Shown here piece by piece: positions 1-11,019 of a stretch of DNA of 64,000 nucleotides (position 1 is the first letter of the stretch; each line of letters begins with the position of its first letter). The translations under genes were made by a program, and so were the position numbers. The DNA is from Cinclus cinclus (taxonomy: Eukaryota > Chordata > Aves > Passeriformes > Cinclidae), in NCBI RefSeq assembly GCF_963662255.1, contig NW_026912123.1, forward strand, positions 310,001-374,000. Reading direction: 5' to 3'. The notes under the pieces are model-generated. The model was not told the origin of the DNA and made no database searches. It worked only from the letters and a program-made list of their open reading frames with translations.

Positions 1-233
1 ACGAGGAGGACGAGGAGGACGAGGAGGAGGACGAGGAGGACGAGGAGGACGAGGAGGACGAGGAGGACGAGGAGGAGGAGGACGAGGAGGACGAGGAGGA
101 GGACGAGGAGGACGAGGAGGAGGACGAGGAGGACGAGGAGGACGAGGAGGAGGACGAGGAGGAGGACGAGGAGGAGGACGAGGAGGAAGAGGAGGAAGAG
201 GAGGAAGAGGAGGAAGAGGAGGAAGAGGAAGAG
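1..233. repeat. GAGGAC/GAGGAA microsatellite
   Basis: Nearly pure GAGGAGGAC units grade into GAGGAA units towards the 3' end. The tract lies upstream of the first visible kinase exon and could be intron or the end of an acidic coding exon that starts outside the window. Read on the plus strand it gives only Glu/Asp/Gly. Array length should not be trusted in short-read assemblies. Confidence 0.95.
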
Positions 234-310
234 ATGGAGGGCGGAGGAGGAGGCCGGGGCGTGGCGGGCCGGGCGGCGATCTGAGCCCGCTGCTGCCCCT
301 TGGTTCGCAG

Positions 311-2024
311 GTGGCCATCAAATGCGTGCGGCGGGATCGCATCCGCCATTGGGGCGAGCTGGTGAGTGAGCGGGGCCAGCGGCAGAAGCCGGGGCTTTGC
401 GGGCGGCGGGGAGCCGGGGCCCGGCAGGCTGGGAGCCGCCGGGAGCCCTGCAAGGAGAGCGGGCGTGGGCTGAGCGGGGGATGCAGAGCATCCCGGGCTG
501 GCTGAGGCGTTCCAGAGCCCTGGCACGGCCTCAGCCCCACTGACGGCATCGTGGTCCTCGCGCAGCCCAACGGCGCCCGTGCGCCCCTGGAGGTCGTGCT
601 GCTGGACAAGGTGTCCACTGGGTTCCGTGGAGTAATTCAGCTCCTGGAGTGGTTGGAGCTGCCCAGCTGCGTCTTGTTGGTGCTGGAGCGTCCCGAGCCA
701 TGTCAGGACCTCTTGGATTTCATCGTGGCTCGGGGCTCCCTGCCGGAGGAGGAGGCGCGGGGGCTGTTCCGCCAGGTGCTGGAGGCCGTGCGGCACTGCA
801 GCAGCTGTGGGGTCCTGCACCGCGACATCAAACCTAGCAACATCCTCATCGACCTGGCCACCGGACAGGCCAAACTGATTGACTTTGGCTGTGGCACCTT
901 CCTCCAGGACACACTCTACACCCAGTTTGCAGGTGAGCCCAGCCTGGGGGATGCCCCTGGGCATCTCATGGCCCAGCCTGACTGTGGCACCCCGCTTGGA
1001 TTCCCTGCTTTGCTGCAGGTCATGGGATTGCTTCTCCTGCACCAAAAGTTGCTTTTGAGTGGGGATCAGAGGGGAGCCAGCTCCCAGCCCTGCCAACGGC
1101 ATTCACCACCCACTCAGCCGTGGCTGGAGCTGAGGCAGCCAGCCCGACACAAACCCCCTGGGGGGAGCAAGAGAGGGGGCTCAGACCCGTGCACGGCTCC
1201 GTTTGGTGTGCAGGCGAGGAAGGGCTTGGACTGCTTTGCTGCCCCTGTTTGCCTTGGCTTGTTAATGTTTATTGGGGGCAATGCAAGCAGAGAGGAGAGT
1301 GGGTTTTTCCCACCCCTGGGTGGGTTTTTTCTTCTGGGTGTCATGGTTGGGCCTTCCCAGGGCTTCTGCTGCCCTCTCCCAACACCAGTGGTTTCTTTTC
1401 CATCCCTCCTTTTTGTACGCCGGAGTCAGGTGTTGGTGACGAGGCAGCGGGTCACTCCTGTGCCACTGGTGCGGTCCCCCCAATCCCAGGGATGCTGGGG
1501 CGAGGCGCTGGGAGCAGCAGCATCCCCGTGATGAGCTCCATCTGTATTCCATAGGGACACGGTCCTACAGCCCCCCAGAGTGGACCCACCTGAAATGCTA
1601 CCACGGCGAGGCAGCAACGGTCTGGTCCCTGGGTATCCTGCTGTACCAGATGGTCTGCGGGAAGCACCCGTTCAAGAAGGGCCGGGACATCGTCTGGGGC
1701 CAGCTCATGTTCCCACGAGGGCTCTCTCAAGGTGAATCCTCATCTCTGGGATGTGGCACATGTCCTGCTCTCCTGCTCTCCTCCAAAACAGGGAATTGAC
1801 TGCAAAGCTCAGGCCCAGCTCTGAGCAGATCCAGCAGAGCCTGGGCACGGGAACAGTGGGGCAAAGTGAACAGGATCCTCCTCCAGCTGACCGGTGATTT
1901 GTGGTTTCTCTCCCCAGAGTGCCAAGATGTTATCAGATGGTGTTTATGCATGCACTCCATGGACAGGCCATCTTTGGAAGATCTCTTCTATGACCCCTGG
2001 CTGCAGGGTGTTCACCTGCCCTAG
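311..2024 (+). CDS. PIM-like serine/threonine protein kinase, 3' four exons (partial)
   Basis: Exons 311-361, 566-932, 1555-1731 and 1918-2024, each bounded by AG acceptors and GTGAGT/GTGAGC/GTGAAT-type donors, with phases that join without a shift and end at TAG 2022-2024. Exon 1 carries the VAIK lysine. Exon 2 carries the catalytic loop HRDIKPSN and the DFG motif. Exon 3 has [10 protein letters not shown] and the [13 protein letters not shown] stretch. Exon 4 has [10 protein letters not shown] and the [12 protein letters not shown] ending. These follow vertebrate PIM1 closely, including its PPE in place of the usual APE. The N-terminus with the glycine loop lies beyond the left edge. PIM kinases are constitutively active, soluble survival kinases, and PIM1-like genes are expanded in songbirds. 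Catalytic lysine, HRD, Asn and DFG are all present, so activity is possible. One oddity is PS after HRDIK, where PIM1 has an acidic pair. Confidence 0.88.
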
Positions 2025-2368
2025 AAGATGGGAGAGATTCACAGGCACCGTTTGATCCGGGAGCCTGGATCAAACAGCTCCACACATGTCTTGGTGATAA
2101 GAAGCAAAGAAACACAGACTTTTTTCTCCTGCCTGTACCATGGAGCAGGGGTCATCAGATGGGAACGTCCGTTCTGGAGCTGAGCTGGTCTTGCAAGCAC
2201 TGGCAGCCACCATGCATCCTGGTTTTACTTGTCCTGCTTCAGTGATGGCTGAGTCCCTGGGCAGAACACTGACAGCCTGGTCTGGCCCCCAGGGAAGGAG
2301 CAGCAGCCCCTGGAGAAGCTGTACCACGTGGAGCTGCTGCAAGGACAACCGCAAGGCTGACAGCCTCT

Positions 2369-2455
2369 TCCTCGACCTGGCCACTGGCAGCAGGAGATGA
2401 TGGACTTTGATTCTGGCACCTTCTTCAAAGACACGCTCCACGCCCAGTGTGCAGG
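2369..2455 (+). pseudogene. PIM-like kinase exon fragment
   Basis: This stretch repeats the end of the kinase exon at 843-932: a DLATG stretch, then a DFG-like region, a GTFFKDTLHAQCAG ending and a GTGAGT donor. It lacks one base relative to the intact exon, which brings TGA into frame at 2398. The 5' half of the exon is too diverged to align by eye. It is evidently a relic of tandem duplication of the upstream gene. A weak kinase-like stretch at 3140-3256 could be the matching next exon. Confidence 0.6.
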
Positions 2456-4229
2456 TGAGTCCACAGCTAGGGGGATGCTCCCAGATCTGGGCATGGCCTG
2501 GCCCCTGGCTGGCAACCAAAGGTTCCCCCTTTGCTGGAGTAGATGCAAGGAGTTCTTCAGTGGGCTGCCAAGGTGCTTTTTGGCTCTGGGCAGCTGCTGA
2601 GGGGCTGGATGTGCCATGGCTGGCTGCAGGCTGGGCACGTGTCCTGCCCTCGTGCTCTGCTCCCAGAGGCAGCAGTGACCGGGAGGTTTGTGCCCAGCTC
2701 TGGGCACAGGCAGCATGGCCTGGGCACTGCTCGTGGTTGGGACAAGGGGGACAGGAGCCTTCAGCTGAGGGGTGGTTTCTGGGTTCTCTCCTTGCAGCCG
2801 GGCTCTGCGGATGCTGAGGCAGCTCTGGGCTGTGCCAGGGCTCTGCTGGGCTCAGCCCTGGGCACGGCTGGGCCCGCTCTGCCCTCACAGGGCTCTGAGA
2901 GCTTTGCATCACACGAGCCCGTTCCCAGCACACCGCCTGAGCTTTCTGCTTTTGCAGGTGAGGGAGACTCTCCTGCAGGCCAAGAGATTGCAGTTAGGGA
3001 CACACACCCAATTGGCAAGAACCCAAACTCTCCACGGTCCCAGCTGAATGCCTGGATCTCCACAGGATGTTTTGTCTGTCTCCATTCCTTTTTGTCTGGA
3101 ATTGTGCCGTAGCAATTGTGCAATTTCTTCCTCCTCTAGAAGTGCCACGAGTGGGCAAAACCTGGCGAGTGGGCCGTGTTCCTAAGGCAGTGCAGTCTGG
3201 AGCTGATGGATGGAGAGTTGCCCTTCTGCACTTCCAAACCAGAGCAAAAAGCTGTAAGTGGGTCTTTCCATCTTGAAGAAATCACTGACAATTTCAAAGG
3301 GAACAGCGCACCTCATCTGAAGGGTGAGAAGGAAGGGCATCTTCAAAAAGGATTTGGGGTTTGACAGAGTTTAGTTTCCCAGTCCTGCTTGGAGCTGGCA
3401 GGGCACAAAGCAATTTCCTCTTGCTTCAACCACAATTGAAAATAACAATATTGGAAATAAACCCCAACATCGTTTTAAATAGGCTGCTGAGGTCAGTAAG
3501 ATGGATCCATACCATCAGCACGTTTCTAAAGTAAATAACTTAGTCCCTGTTTTAAAAAGATCGGTTGCCCCTTTATCCAAAGGTCTGGACTACTTTTCAC
3601 TAACACGTTGTTTTGTTTGTATCTTTCACATGTTTTCTGTGTTTTTTTTTTCCTTTTCTATGTTTTTTGTTTTTCCTAGAACAGAAATCCTCTCCTAAAA
3701 CAGGAGTGTCCTTCGCTCCTGGTTCCCGTGTGGAGCAGCTCCTTCCCGCTGGCTGAGCTGCCCAGGCAGAGCCCAGCAGCTCCTGGCCCTGCAGGCCTGA
3801 GGCTTTTCCCATTGCTGGGCACGGACTGATGGAGCAGCACAGCTGAACACAGGGACACACAGAGGGACCAGGAGCAGCTGCCTTTGTCCACCTGGAGCTC
3901 CAAGGGCCAAACTCTCAGCAGACAGGGCTGGAAGAGACTTGCAGGCTCCCTGTTTGCTGTGCTGCCCCCCCTTGTGCCTGGCCCAGCTCTGTGGGGGCAG
4001 AGGGAGAAGAAGGGGCAGAGGGAGAAGAAGGGGCAGCTGCCTCCCAGCTCCCAACCCCCAGCCCAGGGACCCCTGTGTGTGCTTGGGGCACTGTCAGCAC
4101 CCGCTGCTCCAGCCACCGCTTCTGCTGGCACTGACAGCAACAGCCAAATTGTGGCTGATCCCGAGGGAGCAGCAGCAGTGCCTGGATCTGATCCCTGACT
4201 CTGGGCAGGGCTGGAAAAAAACGACACCC

Positions 4230-4262
<33 letters not shown>

Positions 4263-4925
4263 CATGGACCTGACTTTGAGCACAGCCCCTGGCACTGTTC
4301 CTGCCGTGTGCAGTGGTGTCACAGCAGCCTGGGGCACCTGGGAGTCCTCAGTGCCAGCAGGGACTGGAGATGGCAGCGCTGGCATCCTGGAGGTTGTGCA
4401 GGGAACAGAGGTGGGGACTCCCTCTCCATGGGGAGCTTCCAGGTGGAAAAGGCTGCTGTGAGCAGGCAGCTGCAAGGGCAGAGAAAGGAGGGGCTGGAGC
4501 CCTTGATGTGTGCCAGTGCCACAGTCCTGGGCAGCAGCCACCAAGCACAGGGGGAGCAGAGGGCACAGCCAGAGGGACAAAACCAGTCAAGGTCAGAGAG
4601 TGGGAAGAGCCAGAGCTGGGAGCAGGAACAGCTGCTTCCTTGCACCCTTGAAGAAAGCTCTTGGCTGCTTCAAAGCACTGAAGGGCCTGAAGGGTAGAGA
4701 GGAGGCCACAGCAAACAATGCTCCTGGTGCCACACCCTCCCCTCTCAGCGTCCCAGAAGGAATTGCATGAGCTGTATTCTTCTTCTCCCTGAGCCCTCTC
4801 GTTCAGCATGAGCAGCTTAGCAGCAGGAGCTAAAGGAGCTGGAGCCTTAGGCCACAAGGGCTGACCAAGAGGGGCCTTTTGGACTCAAGGAATGCTGCTA
4901 ACATGGACCTAGCTGAATGCAGCAG
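2456..4925. other. No gene recognised; GC-rich non-coding DNA
   Basis: About 2.5 kb follows the kinase fragment. Open frames occur on both strands but none shows a family motif, and they overlap each other in several frames as expected for GC-rich DNA. An AG acceptor at 3138 and a GTAAGT donor at 3257 frame a short kinase-like reading, treated as doubtful. A (CAG)10 tract lies at 4231-4260. Confidence 0.5.
4231..4260 (+). repeat. (CAG)10 trinucleotide microsatellite
   Basis: Ten uninterrupted CAG units followed by CACATG. No supported gene overlaps it, so it is annotated as a simple repeat, likely length-polymorphic. Confidence 0.95.
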
Positions 4926-5035
4926 ATGGAATCCTGGAATTACAGAATCCTTCCAGTTGGGAAAGACCTCAGAGCTCATGCAGTCCTGCTGTTCACCCAG
5001 CACTGTCAAGCCCAGCAGTAAATCACATGCCTGAA
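4926..5035 (-). mobile_element. CR1 LINE 3' fragment
   Basis: The plus strand reads like the reverse complement of the CR1 3' region. Recognisable parts are GAATTACAGAATCC, TTGGGAAAGACCTC, CACCCAGCACTGTCAAG and a CAGTAAATCACATG stretch. CR1 copies in birds are usually 5'-truncated scraps like this one. It runs straight into the left direct repeat of ERV-D. Confidence 0.7.
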
Positions 5036-5726
5036 GTACCAAAGGCTGGACAAGAGGCCCTGACTGAGGGCTGAACACCAGGCCCTGAGCCAAAGGGGAT
5101 CTCTGGATGAACCTTCCAACCAAATGTTATCTTTGTATCCACACATGACCAAACTATGCACGGACATGAGCGCTGTGATAGATGTATGCACTCATGAGTG
5201 AAAGGTGGATTGACCTTTGTTTATTTAGAAGCCAAACAAGGCCATGAAATCCAACATCTGGCCTTGTTTGGGGTGTGTTTGGTCAAAGCCAACTCCTTGG
5301 GTTCCTCCTTGAGCCCTGGCCAGGCTCTGGGTGTGAGCCAAGAGGAGAATGAAACCACATGTTGCTGCACTAGAAGTGCTGTCAGTTTTGTTTCTTCAGC
5401 ACTGTCAGAGCTGGGCCCTCTCTCAGCGGGGCTGGAAGCCTCAGCTGTGGCTGGAGGCACCTGCAGGAATTCCCAGTGTCCGGGAGTGGCTCTGCAGTCC
5501 TTGGCTGTGACAGCTTCCCCCAGCTGATGTGTGCATCTGGGTGATGGTAAAGTCTGGGGGGAACTGCTGATGGATCTTTCTTAATCACTGCGGGCACTTC
5601 TTGGGAGTGAGGACTGGGTGCATTGCTGAGCTTCTCCTTCTGTGATTCTTTGCTGCTTTGAACTTTAGAAAATTAGGCAATTCCTTCAGCTGGTGTCTGT
5701 GTCTTTGGTGCTGACCTTGCCCACTG
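5032..5726 (+). repeat. Left LTR-like direct repeat of ERV-D
   Basis: Shares long near-identical blocks with 9106-9754. The strongest is about 230 bp beginning GAGCTGGGCCCTCTCTCAGC and continuing past GGAATTCCCAGTGTCCGGGA to CACTTCTTGGGAGTGA. The first 150 bp are more diverged. Terminal dinucleotides are not clear. Confidence 0.7.
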
Positions 5727-6192
5727 GTAAAAGCAAAGTGGCGTAGTCTGGCTGGATCACAACAAAATGTCACTTTTAAAATGTAAATGTAAGGAGTCCG
5801 TCCCGTTGGAAATTGCTGGATGCGAAGCCCTTCCCTAGAGTTGTGTGTCTCAGGAGTGGGCTGAGGTCAGAGCACCGTGGGAGCAGTGGAGCCGTGAGTT
5901 AAAAGAGGCTGAACCAGTGGGTGTCTTCAAATGCATCCCAAAATTGCATATGGAAAAAGGAAAAGAACTTGTGGGTTTGGGAGGATGAGGAGGGATTTTG
6001 TTAAGAGCATATTGGAAACAGCAGCAACAGAAGGAACAATTTGTGTTGGAACACTCCCACATGGAGACAGAAAAAGTTTTAATCTTGAGCTTGAATTTCA
6101 TTGTGCTTGTGATATAATAATGTTACTGTATTATATATACATATGTGTATGCATATCTTACATGTCATGAAATAATATTTTTATTTTTATAT

Positions 6193-6212
6193 AAATAATA
6201 ATAATAATAATG
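6193..6212. repeat. (ATA/AAT)n microsatellite in AT-rich tract
   Basis: A short run of AAT units within a strongly AT-rich stretch (about 6110-6230) inside the ERV-D interior. Confidence 0.85.
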
Positions 6213-6739
6213 TTGTGAAATAATGCTGACAGTACTCGTGTGTTAGCTTTGGTTGCTCAGGGATGTAACACTGAATATCCTACAGAAAAGCTTTAACAAG
6301 GACATCAACGTCACGGCAAACTTTGTGAGACTGTTTATAATGAATACAGGAGGAAGGGATGAAATTGGCTGCTTTCATGGGGTTTGCTGACACTGTGATG
6401 TGGAATGTGTTTTTTGTTAGTGTGGAAAACACAGTGATTAAGACTGCTGGGTTTTTCATACAGCAGGCTATCCACAAGCTGCGGCATTGGTTGGACAGAT
6501 GAATGTTTGTTAAAAGAGCAGTTGAAAAAATGAGGAGCTGAGAAGCTGTCCCGATGGAGAAGCCAACTCCCAGATGTGCTCCCTACCCTTAGCAATGGGC
6601 CCACTGGGAAATGGAAAGGCCCTGGATGTTCATGGCTGCTCCCGGTTTGCAAATACAACCATGGCCAGTGAGACTTGGACTTCCTGGGAAATTGTTCTGG
6701 GTGCCACGGACCCTGACTGGGCCCCCCAGAGCCTGCAGG

Positions 6740-7085
6740 GCTGGACTGTGATGCATTGGAATTAATTAGGATAAATCAGAAGCAAATGAGAGTTATCAAT
6801 ACGGAAAGAGGAGTTCAGATTCCTCCAGGACACTTTGTTTGGGGAACTGCTCACTGGAGCTTGGCCTTGCAAAGGGTTCACGTCACGGGAAGAGGAATTG
6901 ATGCAGATTGTCAAGGAGAAATCAAAGTAATCCTTTTCAGCAATAGTGAACAAGATTGGATGATTTAGCCCTGTGGCACAGTAGCACCATTATTGATCTT
7001 CCAGCTTTCGAAACATCAGTGAAGGAAGGAGATCCAGCTCAGATCAGCACTGTTTGTGGAGATCAAGGCTTTGGATGCAGCAGTC
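6740..7085 (+). pseudogene. Retroviral dUTPase domain remnant
   Basis: The reading from about 6756 shows the dUTPase order: a PPGHF region, then a [20 protein letters not shown] stretch matching the conserved motif with the catalytic-site Asp and GEIK, then a degenerate RIAQLI-like region after TAG at 6966. The C-terminal glycine-rich motif survives as CGDQGFG, but in another frame, so there is at least one frameshift as well as the stop. dUTPases of this trimeric type are carried in the pro region of betaretrovirus-like ERVs. Cellular DUT is unlikely because there are no introns and an envelope remnant lies downstream. Confidence 0.72.
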
Positions 7086-8429
7086 CTAATAATGGAGCCA
7101 AAGTGTGGGTGGAGAGGCCAAGTGGCCCTCCCGAGCCAGCTGCAGGAACAGCTCTGGGGAAAGACAAGACTGTTGGAATGCTGGAACCTGGCAATATGTC
7201 CCTGCAGCCAAGTGCTCTATGTGAGAACAAGTGGATGTTTTGGGATATTGTTTTAGAGATCGTGCCAGACCACATCTGCGTGTTTGCCCCAAGGGTCCCG
7301 TTTGGGAAATGCTCTGATCCACGGGGCTCCATGTGAAGGCTGATGTGACACTGAGGCACTTCCAGACGAATTCCAGCCAGGAGCCTGGGGGTCCCTCAGG
7401 GCCTGGGACCCGGCACCTCTCCAGCCAAAGGGGAAAGGACCCCAGCAAGCCTTGTTACCCACAGACAGCGCGGGAAAGCTGAACAGCAAAGGTCCCTCGG
7501 GACATTATTCTGGAATTAAATGGGCACCAGCTGCATGGACAGTGGAATTACTGTTCCTAACCCGGATGAGACTGAGGAAAAAGAATGAGTCACCTTGTCA
7601 CTAAAGTAGTGCTTATGTCTGTAAGTTGTGTCTTGAGAGTCAGCCAGAATCTTTGTTTGCCAGAAACACCTGTAGAGTTTCATCAGGGATTAGTCCTGAA
7701 ATTGTTCTGAAAATGTAAAGATCTTAGTAGCCAAAATACTCTATGTAAGTAATTGCTGGGTATGTCCTCAACTAATGTTGGGAGGAATGGGGGTCCCTTG
7801 GAGGGCCCACCCTGTGGGGTGGCCAGAGCTCTGTCCATGGGCTCTGACTCCTAACAGAGTCAGTGCAGGGACAGTTAAAGAAAACTGTGCTGTGCAAAAA
7901 AGGAATACAATGATCAGCTTCACAGGGTTCACTAAGATTTCCCTTCAGTAGAAACTGAACCCTGTTGGAGTTAGAGGCCCCAGTGTGAAAGGATTTCTGT
8001 GCTTTGCCATCACTCCCAATGTCCATAGAACTTGGGGTGCTGGAGCTGGTCAGGGTCAGTGTTAGAGCACTGCCAGCTGCAGGGCCACTGTGAAACTGCT
8101 GTGGCCCAAAGGCACGGGGGACACAAGAGGAGCACAGGGAGGAGCCCTGGATGCATCAGCAGCCCACAGTGGGAAATGGGAAATCAGACCTTTGGTACTG
8201 GGAATGGGACCTGCTGGATGTGCAGAGACAATGCCTGTAAAGGCTTCCCTCAATGTGTTTGGGTCCTGTTTTTCAGGCAGTGTTGATGCCTCCCTTGGGG
8301 GTACTTCAGCAACAAGCAGAAGGAAGAGTTTGGGCCGAGAGAACATTTCCCCCCACAGAGTGCCTTTGGTCTCAGAAAGCCAAAGACTCTGGTTCACCCT
8401 GTGCCCCATGAGCACTGCCTCGTCCTATG

Positions 8430-8640
8430 GAGTTCACATTAATGAGCTACATGGATTATTTGAAGAAGTAGAAAAGGATACTGTGCAAATATCCAGTAGC
8501 ACATCCTGTGAGCTCCAACAAACACAAATGGGGCTCTACAGAACCTCATGGCCTTGGATCATCTGCTTGCTGGGCAAGGAGGAGCCTGGGCTATGACGGG
8601 ACAGGAATGTTGCACTTCTATCAGTGATGAGTCTGAAGTG
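8430..8640 (+). pseudogene. Retroviral envelope transmembrane-subunit remnant
   Basis: In the frame from 8536 the sequence reads LQNLMALDHLLAGQGG, then QECC and a SISDES region. This corresponds to the conserved heptad/immunosuppressive-type region and the cysteine pair of gamma-type transmembrane subunits. The preceding coiled-coil-like part, ELHGLFEEVEKDT, is in a different frame, so a frameshift separates them. The first cysteine of the usual CX6CC motif appears to be replaced by Trp. Not functional. Confidence 0.65.
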
Positions 8641-9105
8641 CAGCCATCAGGAATCACCTCAATAGGAAGAGCAGTAGAAGAGTGGCAGAAAGAAGAAAAT
8701 TCTTCTTGCTGAGATTGCCTTCATGCCTGCCAAATTGGAGGCTGCTGTGAAATGCATTTGTGGCAGTCACTGCAAACATTGCAGTGTGAGCCCTTGGTGT
8801 GTAATGATTCCATGTTAGAGTTGTTGTGACACTTTGTGCTGGGAAATGGAGCACTGAGACTTGTCTCAAGAGAGACACAGTCTCAAGAGAAAGTGGGGAT
8901 TTGAGAAACAACAGAGAAGAGCAACTAATTAGGCATGTTTTAAAAGAGTTGCAAATTACAGCTCTGAGTAATGAACTGTTCTTCAATTAATGCTTAATTG
9001 AAGAACAAGAGGTGATGCCTTTGTGCCTCATGCCTAAATCCAAGAATCCATTATTGAAGGAATTGTTATGGAGGCTGTAGTTCATGCCTTGGTCAAAGCA
9101 CTGGT

Positions 9106-9754
9106 TGAAGTACCAAGGCCTGAACACCAGGCCCTGAGCCAAAGCTGAATTCTAGATGCACCTTCCAAGCAAATGTTATATTTTTATCTGCTCATCAATG
9201 AGGCATTTTTAGCAATACGATCTCTGTATCTGTGTATTGGTGAAACAAGGATTTACCTTTCAGCGTTTAGAAATCCAACAAGGTCCCATCTGGCCTTGTT
9301 TGGGGGTGTTTGGTCCAAGTGAACTCCCTTGGTTCCTCCTTGAGCCCTGGCCAGGCGTTGGGAGGAACCAAACAGGAGACTTAAACCCATGTTCCTGCAC
9401 TAGGAGTGCTGTCAGATTCTCTGTTCAACACCATCAGAGCTGGGCCCTCTCTCAGCAGGGCTGGAAGCCTCAGCTGTGGCTGGAGGCACCTGCAGGAATT
9501 CCCAGTGTCCGGGAGTGGCTCTGCAGTCCTTGGCTGTGACAGCTTCCCCCAGCTGATGTGTGCATCTGGGTGATGGTAAAGTCTGGGGGGAACTGCTGAT
9601 GGATCTTTCTTAATCACTGCGGGCACTTCTTGGGAGTGATGTCTGGGTGCATTGCTGAGCTTCTCCTGTTGTGATTCTTTGCAGTTTTGCGTTATATAAA
9701 TTACGCAATTCCTTCAGCTGGTGTCTGTGTCTTTGGTGCTGACCCTGGCCACTG
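9106..9754 (+). repeat. Right LTR-like direct repeat of ERV-D
   Basis: Direct-orientation partner of 5032-5726, sharing the GAACACCAGGCCCTGAGCC block near its start and the GGTGTCTGTGTCTTTGGTGC block near its end. Several indels in the first third separate the copies, which suggests an old insertion. Confidence 0.7.
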
Positions 9755-10106
9755 CTGAAACTGAGTCCCATCATGCCTAGGAGTTACCTGGGAAGACAAA
9801 CGCCACCACTGCAAATGTCCCCTGGTTTCTGCCTTCTTCCCCCCACTTTATACGCTGAGCATGATGTCCCATGGTCCGGGATCTCCCCCGGGTCAGTTGG
9901 GGTCACCTGTCCTGGCTGTGTCCCCTCCCAAGCTCCCCAGCACCCCCAGCCCCTCCCCAGCGTGGCTGGACGAGGGGCAGGAAAGGCCTTGGCTCTGTGC
10001 AAGCTCAGCAAGAGCAAAACCATCTGTGTGTGATGGAGCCTGTGCTCAGCACCCGACCCCAGCAGTGTCTCGGTGCCAGCGTCCGTGGCATCAGGCCCTA
10101 CAAGGG

Positions 10107-10690
10107 GTTTCCATGGCAAGTGCCATGCCAGGTGACCCAGGTGTCTGGTCCCAGTGAGGCTTGCCATGGAAACAGTGCCCAGCTGACCTTTCTGTCTGGC
10201 TGAGCTGGCCTTTGGCCCTGGCCCTGGGGTTTGCTGCTGGTCCCGCTGCGCCTGCCCAGCCAGCGCGGCACAGGGCAGGTGGCCATGGCACAAGCCCCCA
10301 GCGAGGGATCCCCTCTGGCTCTGGGCAGTGACAGCAGCCCTGAGCAAGGGGCCCAGGGCAGGTTTCCATGACAAGCAGCCATCACAATGGCTCCAGGCGT
10401 TGGCTGCCGTGGCACCAAACTGAGGAAGGGGTCTCTGTGGCTGTTGCCATGGCACCTGACTGCATCAATGAGTGTCAGTGCAGTTCAAGCTGGACCAGCC
10501 CCGGCACCGCTTTGTCCTCAGGGTTGCCATGGCAGCTGAGGACACAACAGGTCTGCATGCAAGTGCCCATGGAACCTGACTGCACAAATGGCTCCTTGGG
10601 GTGGTTTCCAAGGCAACTTGAACTGATGAGGGTTGCCCTGGCACCCAAACCCACTAGTGGGGGTCAGTGCAGTGTCCATGGCAACAGTCC
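10107..10690. repeat. Degenerate ~40-bp tandem array with palindromic GTTGCCATGGCAAC-type cores
   Basis: At least eleven copies of a core like GTTTCCATGGCAA or TTGCCATGGCA occur at about 10107, 10160, 10281, 10362, 10404, 10443, 10522, 10563, 10603, 10632 and 10672. Many neighbours are 39-41 bp apart or twice that, so this is a diverged minisatellite. Between cores, phrases such as CACCTGACTGCA recur. The core resembles the X-box (RFX-factor site) half-palindrome, but no gene promoter is evident nearby. Confidence 0.65.
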
Positions 10691-10863
10691 CTTGCAATGG
10701 CCCAGGGCACCTTGGGATGCTAATCCACCCTCACAGCTGGGCAGGGCAGCTCTGGAATGGTATTGGTGCTGCCTGGGGCTTGGCACACACTTGAGGAGGG
10801 TGTCTGTTTTCAGTGGGGAACTTTTCGTTTTTTGGAGCAATCAAAACTGTTGTAGGTTGGTGT

Positions 10864-10880
10864 AAAAAAAAAAAAAAAAA
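10864..10880 (+). repeat. A17 homopolymer
   Basis: Seventeen consecutive A bases. It could be the tail of an unrecognised retroposed sequence; no target duplication was found. Confidence 0.9.
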
Positions 10881-11019
10881 CAAAGAGGAAAACCCTTCTT
10901 AGGGTGTGTGCAGCCAGTTCTCCAAGCAAAGCAGGGGTGTCAGCTGAGTCAGGACAGACAGGATGCGGTTGGGGAATGTGGAGCAAGGTTGTCCACACCG
11001 GGTCAAACCTCAAGGCACA

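Larger units (their letters stand above)
5032..9754 (+). mobile_element. ERV-D: decayed endogenous retrovirus with dUTPase and envelope remnants
   Basis: Two direct repeats of about 690 and 650 bp (5032-5726 and 9106-9754) flank about 3.4 kb that contains a dUTPase remnant (6740-7085) and an envelope transmembrane remnant (8430-8640), both on the plus strand and in the order expected for pro and env. The simplest reading is a provirus between two LTRs that has lost gag, most of pol and most of env. A dUTPase with a gamma-type transmembrane domain matches the mosaic layout of ERV-A further on. LTR ends are approximate, and I could not identify a primer site or target duplication. Confidence 0.65.

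Noticed and set aside
3140..3256. Kinase-like exon (ELMDGELPF with AG and GTAAGT borders) after the PIM relic
   Set aside because: Only one short phrase resembles kinase subdomain IX; the rest does not align, so it is mentioned only as a possibility.
9784..10455. Long minus-strand open frame over the X-box-like array
   Set aside because: Its reading is composed of GC-rich repeat text and overlaps other open frames; no family motif.
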